From Erodium maritimum (lineage: Eukaryota; Streptophyta; Magnoliopsida; Geraniales; Geraniaceae), in the NCBI GenBank assembly GCA_963921825.1, contig OY997589.1, positions 72,524,523 to 72,588,522 of the forward strand: 64,000 bases of DNA, read 5' to 3'. How positions within the stretch are numbered: position 1 is the first letter of the stretch; the number at the start of each line of letters is the position of its first letter. The translations under genes and the position numbers were made by a program. The notes under the pieces are model-generated. The model worked only from the letters and a program-made list of their open reading frames with translations, was not told where the DNA came from and ran no database searches. This document shows, in pieces, positions 24,036 through 33,786 of the stretch.

Positions 24036-25723
24036 TGTTAGTCTTAGTGCCCGTAGTTCAATCCTAAATGTCCAAATGTATATATCATCGTTAGCAATAA
24101 AATTAAAGCGGCTTTATATTACTTATGTGTTGGAGTAATATATCGATGTGTGCTCTGATCTATGCCCACCATGCGAATAGAACCATAGATCGAGATAGAT
24201 CACACTAGATGGGTCCCTAGTCAACAAAGCTTCACTAGAAGCGACTAGTATGAAAGATGGCTCTTTATGGCTTACGTTCTGTTAGTCATTGGAATGGGAT
24301 TCCGGAGTCTGATCATAGATATCATGTGGGACATGATATTGGACGACCCGCCCTGAATATGTGCCATAGATTAAGTCATGAACATATTCAGTGTTGTAGC
24401 TTGTTATGTATCCTTAGACCAAGGAGTCTTTGTGATCGCTATGTAGTCAACAACTGAGTTTGACCTGAGCCTAACGTTGTCCGTAACATGGCTTCCATAA
24501 CGGCCAGGATTGGCTTGGGGACGGGCTACATGAGTGACACGAAAGACGGCTAAGGGATTTATCCCTCGTATTAAGGTATGGGAAAGATATCGGTTCTCGG
24601 CCGCTTGATCGAGAGTGACTGGAAGAATAGCATGGCCATGCACATGATACTGGGTATCATATCTTCAGTCATCTCACATATCAAGGAACGGTGATTGAGA
24701 ATAATAAGGATGACGGCTCTATGCCTTATCTCAATCAGGATATCGGAGATAAAAGGATAATGACAGGGACGACGGAAAGGTTAGAATCGACAAGGTCGAT
24801 TCGTTATGTAGTGTCAGGCAATACTAAAGTCTCGTTAGTTGCCACTTAAATAGGATCAAGTAAAATGGGATTTTACGTTGATCTATTGACATGCATAAAC
24901 CTAAGGGTCACACCGGAGGATGAAACTCATTGACACATTTATGGAGAATGGCCAAAAGGGAGTTGTCTCGGGACATGACCAAAACTGGGTTTTGGGTCAT
25001 GTGCCCGTAAGTGAATAGGACTTTACGGATCGAGACAAGGCTTGGAGTCTTGGGATTGATCGCGTCGGATAATGTTGGACATTTCCGGTATGGAAGGCAT
25101 GGAGGCGATGAGCGAATCACGGGACCTCGTTGGAAATGGCCACGGGCCATGTTCCAAGAGGCCCATGAAAGGCCCATGCAACCAAGGCCCATGGAACTAA
25201 TTAATCAAGTCTTGATTAATTAGTACTAAGTAAGCAAGACAAGGATTAAGGTGTTGGTGATTCACCACCTAACCCAATCTTGTCTTGCCATACTTTGTCC
25301 TATTTACACCTTACTTGACACCATACTTGTCCCATGCCTTTAGTTGGACAAGTATGGGTTTTGTTATGTTTAAGTCATCTTTTTTCAACATAGCAAAGAC
25401 AAGACAAGAATAGGAAACACATTTTCTCTCCCTCTTCCATGGCCATTTCGGGTTTGGCTAGTTTCCTCCTCCATTTTTGTGTTCTTGAGTCCTCAAAGAG
25501 AAGAACTACGTGGCTTTGATTCCCATGTGGATACGTAGGCGTCTTGGAGACTCAAGCCAATCATTCGTTAACCGGTGTTCTTGTTTTGGTAAGAGATAGT
25601 GCTGAATTTTTCTCTTGTGAATCCATTCTTTGTTAGTTGTTTCATGGTTTTAATCGTCTCTTGGTTTTTATTGATTTTCCGCTGCGAGTTGGTTCATCTC
25701 CAACCCTACCTCGAGACCCAACA
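24036..25723. mobile_element. Solo LTR, copy A (1,688 bases)
   Basis: Begins TGTTAGTCTTAGTGCCCG, ends CGAGACCCAACA, and is flanked by GACTC at 24031-24035 and 25724-25728. No internal retroelement genes are present, so it is a solo LTR left by recombination. A near-identical inverted copy lies at 45,899-47,587. By its TGTTGGGTCTCGAGG end it probably reads on the minus strand. The superfamily cannot be told from an LTR alone. Confidence 0.93.
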
Positions 25724-25781
25724 GACTCTATCACCAGATCGCACGGTCACCTGCCGTCGAAAGCAATCAATCGTCGCCCGA

Positions 25782-26146
25782 TATCTCTTTAATGGACAAC
25801 TAGTGAAGGTAGAGATGACATTTGAGCCTCTTTCATTTCCTCCAAGCTATTAGTGACACTTGGCATAGTGGGGACCACTCTCTTCCATTTAAAATCCAGC
25901 AGTCCAAAATTAATTGTTTTGACTCGATAAAAAGCTCGGTTTTGACCAATTTTGACTTCCTTTAATATTATACTTAAATGAAAGGAAACGGCCCAATTAA
26001 GCCAACCGTGATGACGGCTAAGCTTTTTGAGCCTCGGAAAAGCCCCGAGTGACCTCCTGAGTCCTCAGTTGACTTTTCCGGCAGAAAGTCAAACTTGTCT
26101 TAAAAGTCACCGGTTCGACCGGGATCGACTAGGAGCGATTCTTACA
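25782..26146 (-). repeat. Truncated 5' LTR remnant of the Tekay-like element
   Basis: Matches 20,636-21,002 almost base for base (TATCTCTTTAATGGAC to CTTACA). Its inner border is abrupt and abuts protease-coding sequence at 25,729-25,781, showing one internal deletion that removed about 2.6 kb of LTR plus the whole gag region. Confidence 0.9.
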
Positions 26147-26151
26147 AGAAG

Positions 26152-26352
26152 CCTGATCCACGGCTGGGGGATCTGATGAACTGCATTTTGGCACGACTGG
26201 GGATTCTGCGCTTCACCACAGCCGTTGGGCCAAGACCCAAGGTGATCAAGACGGGTCACAAACCGGAGCCTAACGGACAGCCAACCTCCACTGACCAAGC
26301 ACAGGAACGGGACACTAGCCCGGGGGTCTGCAACCCCCCAGGGGAGGAATGA
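26152..26352 (+). pseudogene. Unrecognised proline-rich frame, right part
   Basis: Continues the frame broken at 18,009: PDPRLGDLMNCILARLG through PRPKVIKTGHKPEPNG to a TGA at 26350-26352. The join across the Tekay insertion is seamless once one AGAAG is removed. Family unknown. Confidence 0.4.
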
Positions 26353-27160
26353 TCCCCCAGAGCGGGGGTGGGAAGGACCGTCAGGGACCTATACCCACAG
26401 ACCCGGGACGTCTACAACCGGGAAGTCTCGGTGAATCCGCACCAAAGGCTTTATCTATTTTCAAGTTGATTGTTTTAGGACAAATAAGACTTTGGCTAGG
26501 TAGATTTCATTATGTTAGTTTTATTTTGTTTGAAACAGTGGATCGAGGAGGTCCTGAGTTTGGATCTGCGAAACAAAGTAGACTATTGATATGGAACCAT
26601 GTGAGCCCGATGGGCCACGGTCGATCGGGACAACAGCTGGTATCCGGGACTGTTAGGTCCCACATTGTAAGCACGTTGATTTAGTAATACTACATCCTTC
26701 CGGTTTCAAAAACAAAAAACTATTTTAGAAGTAAATTTGAACACGTCTTGATATACGTCTATAGGTTGCTTGGACATTAGTTATGGATTGACCTTCTTTT
26801 CCATTTCCTAAAAGCGTGCTGATTGGCAGAGCCTCTATATATAAGTTGCCCTACTTTTTCAATTATTTCTGTAACATCCGCAGTCACAAAATTCAATTTT
26901 GCAACTGCCTAGAAAATTGAGATTTTATCGTGTTTGTAGTTTGTGAATCATATCAAGAGCATGACAAGTTTGATTATGAAGATACAATTAACATCCATAA
27001 TTACAACAAGAAAGAATCATAAGCCACAGATTAAGTGTACTTGACAAAACCACCGTCACAGAAAGGAAAATCAACTACTTATTCCTTGAAGTAGACGCCA
27101 AGCACAACACTATACGGGTCTAACATGGAGACTCACTGAAGAAATGTGAAGCTCCACCTT
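26353..27160. other. Spacer and carboxylesterase promoter region
   Basis: 26,353-26,680 is non-coding repeat-like sequence. At 26,684 TACTACATCCTTCCGGTTTC resembles one end of a Stowaway-type MITE, but no matching far end was found. The rest is the carboxylesterase upstream region, with no ORF. Confidence 0.4.
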
Positions 27161-27164
27161 TATG

Positions 27165-27173
27165 TATATATAG
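27165..27173 (+). promoter_or_regulatory. TATA box of the carboxylesterase gene
   Basis: TATATATAG lies about 70 bases before the start codon. A second TATATATATATATT run at 27,183 could be an alternative. Confidence 0.5.
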
Positions 27174-27240
27174 GCATCAGTTTATATATATATATTACCC
27201 TAAACTCTAAACCTTAATCCTCTCACAGAACACATCACAA

Positions 27241-28218
27241 ATGGCAGCAGCTCAACCTCATTCCGATGCCTACGAACACCTCCAAATAACCCTCAATCCC
27301 GACGGATCACTCACTCGCCGTTTCAACCCTCCTCCGACCGAGCCCAACCCCACCTACGATCCCAACAATCCCACTCCCGTTCTCTCCAAGGACATCAACA
27401 TCGACCCCGACGCATGGTGCCGCCTCTACCTTCCCCGCCAGTCCCTGCTCGACGGCGCCAAGCTCCCTGTCGTCTTCTACTACCACGGCGGAGGCTTCGT
27501 CCTCTGCTCCCCCGCCTACACCCCCTTCCACCGCTTCTGCTCCGACATGGCCGCCCTCCTCCCCGCCCTCGTCGTCTCCTTCAGCTACCCCCTCGCCCCC
27601 GAGCACCGCCTCCCCGCCGCCTACCACCACGCCATGCGCGCTCTCCACTGGATCAAAACCAACTCGCCCCGCGTTGACTGGCTGAGGGACCACGCTGACC
27701 TCTCCAACTGCTTCCTCATGGGCTGCAGCGCTGGCGGCAACCTGGCCTACCACGTGGCCTTACGCGCGGCCGTTGCGGCCGCCGATCTCGATCCTATCAA
27801 AATCAGGGGGGCGATACTGCACGATCCTTTCTTCGGTGGGGCCCAGAGGACGCCGACGGAGTTGAGGCTTGTCGATGACCCGGTTTTGCCGCCGTGTGTT
27901 TCGGATCTGATGTGGGAGTTGGCGCTGCCGGTGGGTGCGGACCGTGACCACGAGTACTGCAATCCGACGGCTGGTGGGGGGTCCGAGGACGTGGAAGCGA
28001 TGAGGGCCCTCGGATGGAAGGTGTTGGTTACGGGATTCGAGGGAGACCCGTTACACGACCATCAGGTGGCGGTGGCGAGGATGCTGGAAGACAAGGGGGT
28101 GGCGGTTGAGACTCTGTTCAAGGAAGGCGGTGCGCACGGACTTGAGGTCACTCATGCTTCAAAGGCTATGCCCCTTCACGTTGTCGTTAAAAAATTCATC
28201 ACCGGTCTTGGGTTGTGA
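27241..28218 (+). CDS. Plant carboxylesterase (CXE class, alpha/beta hydrolase)
   Basis: This intronless frame of 325 residues encodes a serine hydrolase of the HSR203J/GID1-related carboxylesterase family, which cleaves small ester substrates, usually in the cytosol. The oxyanion-hole motif HGGG is at residues 82-85. The nucleophile Ser163 lies in GCSAGG. The catalytic Asp269 lies in FEGDP and His299 in GAHG, so the triad is complete. The signature DPDAWCRLYLPR and the conserved SFSYPLAPEHRLPAAY support the class. No signal peptide is present (start MAAAQPHSDAYEHLQ). It has the catalytic His, unlike GID1 gibberellin receptors, so it is an enzyme rather than a receptor. The coding sequence is strongly GC-rich, mainly at third positions, unlike neighbouring genes. 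Natural substrate unknown. Confidence 0.93.
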   Translation: MAAAQPHSDAYEHLQITLNPDGSLTRRFNPPPTEPNPTYDPNNPTPVLSKDINIDPDAWCRLYLPRQSLLDGAKLPVVFYYHGGGFVLCSPAYTPFHRFCSDMAALLPALVVSFSYPLAPEHRLPAAYHHAMRALHWIKTNSPRVDWLRDHADLSNCFLMGCSAGGNLAYHVALRAAVAAADLDPIKIRGAILHDPFFGGAQRTPTELRLVDDPVLPPCVSDLMWELALPVGADRDHEYCNPTAGGGSEDVEAMRALGWKVLVTGFEGDPLHDHQVAVARMLEDKGVAVETLFKEGGAHGLEVTHASKAMPLHVVVKKFITGLGL

Positions 28219-29969
28219 TTGATTTTAGGTTTTAAATAATCACATATGTATGTAGGATTAATAATTTATAAATGTTTGTCCTCAGGGGATACTATATGTA
28301 TTTATAAGATGATACTCCCATTGTTAGATTCCAAGACCAACAACAAGTTTCAAACTATGATGATAACCCCATTTGGGTGCAACGAGGATCTCTTTCAACT
28401 GTGGTCCCGTACACGCCTCAAATCAGCTGCCTATTTTGCAAGTTCAAGTCCGGTTGCGTCTCAGAAAAAGGGTAAGGCTATCTCACGGAGGTTTAAAGGT
28501 CACAAGCTCAAACCATCCGAAAGTGGATTGTGTTACTTGAGGTTATGGTAGCAGTTTCGGTTCTTTTGGGACTGAGACTTCTGCTGGACCTGACAAAGTG
28601 CATTCAGAGGACGATGGGGGAGCTTCGGGTTTTACGAAACGGCAAGTGATATCGATACAACGGGAGTGGCCTTGATCCCCTGTTGCATTGGTGATCAATC
28701 TCGACCTTGTCCTCTAGTAGTGTCCTCTTTTCTCAGATGTTTGGGTGGTGCTTGTATTTTTTTTGTCAGAGAGAAATAAATATATAACGAAACACACAGG
28801 ATAAATCGGATAAGCCTAACCTCAAAAATGAATAGAGAAAAAAAATAAACAATAGAAGGATCAACATACAAATAATGCACTCAAATGACCCTATTGAAGC
28901 TAGGAGCCCCGCTATCATAGTGAGGACTCAGCATCCCTCGATCTTTCAATTATCGGACCCCTAAGCTTTCTTTAAAACTAACCACAATGTAGATAATACT
29001 CTTCTCTGTGTGACCATCAGTTAGGGACGGGAAAATCCCCAAAAAGATATCCGGTTGAGGGAGGGCACTACCAAAATCGACTTAAAATGGCGGCAGAGAC
29101 CAATCTAATGCACCTTCTAAACCATTATATAGGTCCATGGCCAAAGCTATGTCCGACTTGTCGCCGTCCGAGACTTGGTCTGCCCACTTGTCCGACATTT
29201 GCCTTTAAGACTCAAAAATCCTTCATTAACAGGTGAAACAACAACCCTAGGGAGAACCTGATCAAGCACCTGTTGCAACGGGGGGGGGGGGGGGGGGGTG
29301 TTAGGACTCCTTCCATAGTTCAGGACGGAGGCCGGATCAATGAGATCAGATCTGAGGTCGGTTCTGTGCGACCACTCCTCTTACAAGTCTTGTTCCACGA
29401 ATCGACCATCTCAAACATAGAGACGTAAAGCAAAGTATCAACGTGAACAAGCTAAAGAAGCACATAAACACATATGCCCAGGCCCCTAACAATGATCAAC
29501 CTACTACCAGCTGTGACATCCAACACATGAACAAAAGCCAAGGCCCTAGACGCACGGGTTTTCGACAAAGAGTAAGGGTTGCTCATTTTTTTAGTTAGCC
29601 TCGGTTGTTGTAGCCTTTTAGTTTTGTGTGGTTTCAATGTTTCCCATCCATTTCATGGGAGGGTTTGTGTCTGTTCGGTTGGTTTTGGTTTCGTTTTTTC
29701 GGTATTCTTGTGTTCACCTTTTGTATTAGGTTTGCCCTAACCTTAATCATTGTGGATCGTTAGAGGGCCTTATTATGATCATCTGTGCAGATGGTTCCGA
29801 AAGGTTGTATCCTCCTCCCTTTTAGCTCATCCTTAGAGCTAAAGGGTTCTTTTAATAAAAAAACCGTGCTTATAAAAAAAAGAGATCAAATGTAGTTGTC
29901 TATTGAATATGCGACATTGAGCGTAAATTCTAAAAAAGACTATTTATGGATATTAGGTTTTTATTTTGA
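28219..29969. other. Non-coding, decayed transposon sequence
   Basis: After the carboxylesterase 3' UTR no gene is supported. 28,330-28,690 has scattered coding-like text without an intact frame. 29,280-29,298 is a run of 19 G. 29,580-29,880 resembles a plant LINE 3' end on the plus strand, with TTTTAATAAAAAAACCGTGC followed by an A-run at 29,873-29,881; no reverse transcriptase accompanies it. Confidence 0.4.
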
Positions 29970-30190
29970 ATTTTAGCGTCGCCACATGTCAGCGTGGGAC
30001 AATCCCGCCGACTAGTCGTTGGGCCAACGACGTCTCGACGCGTCGCTGCAGGATCCTAAGACGAAAGCCTGTGATGGCTGAGCAAACCACGTCTCCAGAG
30101 ACGAATAGTCTTGGCAGCGAGCCGGGACAGAGCCTGCGACGGCACACAAACCACAGCGCAGCGATGTCCGTTGGAGGTGCTCTTAAGATG
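29970..30190. other. GC-rich segment, possible MITE
   Basis: This GC-rich island in A/T-rich surroundings ends CCGTTGGAGGTGCTCTTA. Reversed, that matches the start of the segment at 3,249 (TAAGAGCGCCTGCAA). Both segments also share a TGCAGGATCCT block. This fits a shared Harbinger-like family but both ends of neither copy were found. Confidence 0.35.
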
Positions 30191-30973
30191 AAAATTAGAC
30201 TACTTCGACGAATCTATGACCGTTGGGTTTCTTATGGGAGGTTCGTTTTTATTCCCGATCCCAAGAATTTTGGTCCTTCTTGTACGGTTTGATTGATACT
30301 AATAATGCAATTTTTTATCGCCCGTTTCAAAAAATCTTATTTATTTAGGATAAAAAAGAGTATTCAACCGACCAGGGTATTTATGTAATATCACAACACT
30401 TCAGAAGAAAGGAAGGATCCTCACTATTTGGTACATAGGCAAAGCTTGGAAAGACCCAGAAAATCTAGAGCCTACTACGAACAACTGGAATCGATTTGAA
30501 GCTAAAGGTGAAATCTTTTCTCTGTCTCTCCCCTAAACCCAGATTTTCATTCTATCAATTCCTATTCTTTCTCGTTTCCAATTCTTCTCGACTGATTGAA
30601 TCCCAATATTGTCGGTATTTGATCACTGGATCCGCTGAGAAGGAAACATTTTTCACCGGTTATTATGAAACCCAGTCCGCTTATTGGTGGGTACGTTGAA
30701 TATTCACTTGTATAGATTCCCAAATTTTGTAGGGTTTTCTTGATCTGCGTCCGTTGGAATTGCTGGAATTTGAGTTGGGCTGTTACATGTACAAGCAGAT
30801 TTATAGGGTTTGAAGAAAACCATTGATCATTGAAGAGTCTCTAGTTTAATTTTGGTGTGGTTTTTATAGGGATTTATTGTTATTTTGCGGATATTTCCAT
30901 TGATTCTGTACTTGGCTTGAAGCATTTCCAGGAAGTGTGGTTTTAGAGAGAAAGCTAGAGGGTTTTGATACAA

Positions 30974-31789
30974 ATGGGGAAGCCTCTAGTTTATGAGATC
31001 CTGGAAAAACCAGCCACTAGTTGCGTTATTGCATTGTGTTGTGCAATTTGGTTCTACATTCAAAAAAAAAATATTGGTTATCCACACGTGGGTTTGAGTT
31101 ATGAAACTGCTGTTGAAGGGCACCATTGGAGGATAATAACTTCTGCATTCTCACATATAAGTGTTATTCATCTTGTTTTTAACATGAGTGCACTATGGAG
31201 TCTTGGGGTTGTGGAGCAGTTAGGGCACATGGGACTTGGTGTTGAGTACTATCTCCAATACACGCTTGTTTTGGTTGTATTATCAGGTGCACTTGTTTTG
31301 GGAATGTATCATATATTGATCCAAAAGTTTAAGGTTGAGTATTTCCGGAGAGTGACAGCAGTTGGCTACTCTTGCGTTGTGTTTGGGTGGATGACAATTC
31401 TTTCCGTGAAGCAACCATCTTCCAAGTTGGATCTCTTTGGGTTTCTTTCTCTTCCAATCAGTTTTGCTCCGTTCGAGTCACTGATCTTTACTTCAATAAT
31501 CGTTCCGCAAGCAAGTTTTCTTGGGCATTTGTCAGGAATCATTGTTGGGTATGCTATTGCATGGGGGTTGATTCATGGAATGAACAATTACTGGGCAATT
31601 TCCATGTTGGGGTGGATTGTACTTGTGTTTGTGTTCAGTTTAAAGCGATCTGGTGCATATGATTTCAACTTTCTGGAGATTGAGTCTGTTACGGATCCTT
31701 CCTTGCCTTCTGTGCGGTTTCTTGCTTCAGGAAATGGGAGAAGGTTGCAGATGAGTACACATCCTGTTGGAGGTGTTGAACTTGTCTAA
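30974..31789 (+). CDS. RBL13: Rhomboid-like protein, RBL13-type
   Basis: Multi-pass membrane protein of the rhomboid intramembrane serine protease family, 271 residues, single coding exon. The ATG at 30974 is chosen because [19 protein letters not shown] is the family's usual start. TM2 carries the conserved [10 protein letters not shown] (two His and Asn). TM4 carries GYSC, with the nucleophile-position serine in a GxSx context. TM6 carries FLGHLSG with the catalytic-position histidine. The middle stretch [20 protein letters not shown] matches plant RBL13 closely. The C-terminal tail after about residue 220 is soluble and short. GYSC differs from the usual GxSG, so proteolytic activity is plausible but not certain. 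The 5' UTR probably starts near 30,430 and contains an intron. Confidence 0.9.
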   Translation: MGKPLVYEILEKPATSCVIALCCAIWFYIQKKNIGYPHVGLSYETAVEGHHWRIITSAFSHISVIHLVFNMSALWSLGVVEQLGHMGLGVEYYLQYTLVLVVLSGALVLGMYHILIQKFKVEYFRRVTAVGYSCVVFGWMTILSVKQPSSKLDLFGFLSLPISFAPFESLIFTSIIVPQASFLGHLSGIIVGYAIAWGLIHGMNNYWAISMLGWIVLVFVFSLKRSGAYDFNFLEIESVTDPSLPSVRFLASGNGRRLQMSTHPVGGVELV

Positions 31790-32566
31790 GCAGAACTGTG
31801 CTCGAATCATTTCAGATATACCATACAAGTATTCAGAGCAACCTTTGGACTCACTGCTGAAGACTATGTTGCCTGATATGGTATTTTAGGGTACTGGTCA
31901 TTCATGTTCTCTATTTTCTCAATTTGTCATGTTATATATATTTTTTGTGGTCATTTGGAACTTTTTAGTTCTGGTATATTGAACATCAATATTTGGCATC
32001 TTTTTTCCAATGAATTCAAGAAACATATTGCCTGTTGAAGCATCTGTATCTTTTATAAATATTGCAGCTTTTAGTGGTAGATGACATTCCAGGAAAGATT
32101 CTTGCTGAAACTATATAAATTTTTCCTCCAAAAGGCCAGATGCAGTTGTAGAGATGTTTGAACTGAAACAGTGTCAACATTGGTGGTGTATTGGGGTATA
32201 TCTACTAAATCTGCTGTATATTCATGATGTGTAAACACATTCTAATTTTTGGATTCAAAGAGCAAGGATGTTCTTTTGCTTTTAATTCCTGATTCTGTGG
32301 CATGACCCATTTCATATTTATGCTTACCAAATTTGGGGATTTCATTAATTTGATGAATGGAATTGTTACTGAACAGTACTAGTTACAATATAGTTTAGTC
32401 TCACAGTACAATGGCACTGGAGCCAAGATGTACTCACTTTAAAGTTTATAATATAAACAGCAGAAAAAATACACAACCAGTTACTACTGTGTATGAATCT
32501 AACTTTCTGTGAAGATAAAAGTAACTCAATCAACTACATTTAGCCATTGAGTTTACACCATGGGCT
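31790..32566. other. 3' UTRs of two convergent genes
   Basis: The plus-strand rhomboid gene and the minus-strand EDR2_C gene converge here. No ORF or RNA gene is seen. The sequence is A/T-rich, as expected for 3' UTRs. Confidence 0.6.
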
Positions 32567-33786
32567 TCAATGTTGAGTGGCATGTGCTTCTGCAGAGGAA
32601 AGAGTAAAATGTCAAATGAAACATCTGGTTCATCTACCATCAGTAAAACTATATCACAGACGTTAATGAACTGTCAACAAATGATTTTCCATGCACACCA
32701 TAATGTCTCCACTCCCATTGTAAAAAAAATTCAAAACATACCGTTACTTATGTCCTTGTCACTGTCTTCATGATCAATGACCACATCGACTCGTGTTGAA
32801 TCAATGAACAAACCATCATCTTTGTGATCAACAATCCCATTTCCATGTGCTGAACCAAATGAGGTTTTATGATCAGCAATCCCATTGACATGCGTTGAAC
32901 CAGAGGACGAGCTACTTTCTTGTGCACCTGTATGAAGGAGCTGTGAAAACCCTTGCCCAATTGACTTCCATAAACTTGTCCTTGGAGTGGGACCCACATT
33001 GCCAACACTTCCACCAGAAACCGGTGCAATCGGCCTAGCAGAAGAAGGGTTCAGCTCAGAAAACCTAACAGCTCCAATAATTTGTTCTGGAAGCTCAGAT
33101 TCAGTTCGGCCCTCAATAACAAAAGCTAGGTCAACTGTCAGTGTTGTAATGTAACCAAATGCTAGATGAACTATAGCACTTGCAACCATAGACGATCCAA
33201 TGTCCAAATCTACTTCTAGGAAATTCTTGGCGACATGGTATTTACAAGCAAGGGCACGCCCAATCACACATATCGCTTGCTCTCCAACTGCTTTTCTTAC
33301 AATCCAAGGGCCTTTAACAATGTTGGCAATTAATTTAAGCCTTGAGTTCCTGAATCCGTCATCTCCCTTCAAGAACTGGTCCATCAGAGAGCCCTCAGGA
33401 ACGGGTTCTGTGGCCACAAAATAAGCCACTGCACTGTAGTTGTCCTTGCTTGGGACTTGTATATTGAAGGCCCAAACAAAGGGCTTGTCATTCGTTGGGA
33501 ACTCGTTATCAATGGCTTTCCTCACACGGTTATTTGGATGGTTTAATACTTCCTCTATCTTTGTAGCGCCTTTTATCCAATCGAACCCAAGAGGTTTTAA
33601 GAGAAAATCACCGCCTGGAACTTTGACTTTGTTTGACAGGTATTGCGGACCCCTGACCATGAACTTGTTTCCGTGTGGGATGGCCCACCCATTTGCGCAG
33701 TTGTCGGCGTCAAGAAGAGGAACAGCTCCTTCTGCTTTGATTCTCTCTATCCATTCAGGCCCATTTTGCTTACCAGGGCTTGCCAT
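32567..33786 (-). CDS. EDR2_C / DUF1336 domain protein
   Basis: Protein of the domain found at the C-terminus of EDR2 (a negative regulator of disease resistance); short stand-alone forms like this one have unknown function. The start is taken at the ATG at 33786 (MASPGKQNGPEWIERIKAEG), because the ATG 18 bases upstream lies across a good acceptor (ATAACAG) and is probably intronic. The domain runs from residue 10 to about 240, with NGWAIPHGNKFMVRGPQYL, GGDFLLKPLGFDWIKG and the EVDLDIGSSMVASAI block. A Ser-rich tail follows with a repeated (H)(V/G)NGI(A/V)DHK motif. A donor CG/GTATGT at 32742 and acceptor TCCTCTGCAG/AA at 32589 suggest a last exon of 23 bases (32567-32589), giving 355 residues. 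Without that splice the frame stops at 32731 (351 residues). Confidence 0.85.

Larger units (their letters stand above)
18010..26146 (-). mobile_element. Tekay-like (chromovirus) Ty3/gypsy retrotransposon, defective
   Basis: The target duplication AGAAG stands at 18005-18009 and 26147-26151. On the minus strand the LTR starts TGTAAGAACCGC and ends GGGGCGTGACA. The 3' LTR (18,010-21,002) is complete at 2,993 bases. The 5' side keeps only 365 bases (25,782-26,146), so most of the 5' LTR, the primer site, gag and the start of pol were deleted. A purine tract (TTTTAAGGGGGGTAGAT) precedes the 3' LTR. The two LTR ends differ at about 9 of 365 positions, roughly 2.5%, so the insertion is moderately young. 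A solo LTR of another family sits in the protease/RT linker at 24,036-25,723. Confidence 0.92.

Noticed and set aside
27307-27753. Long Val/Gly-rich frame antisense to the carboxylesterase
   Set aside because: It is the mirror of a GC-rich coding sequence; no domain and the sense frame has a full catalytic triad.
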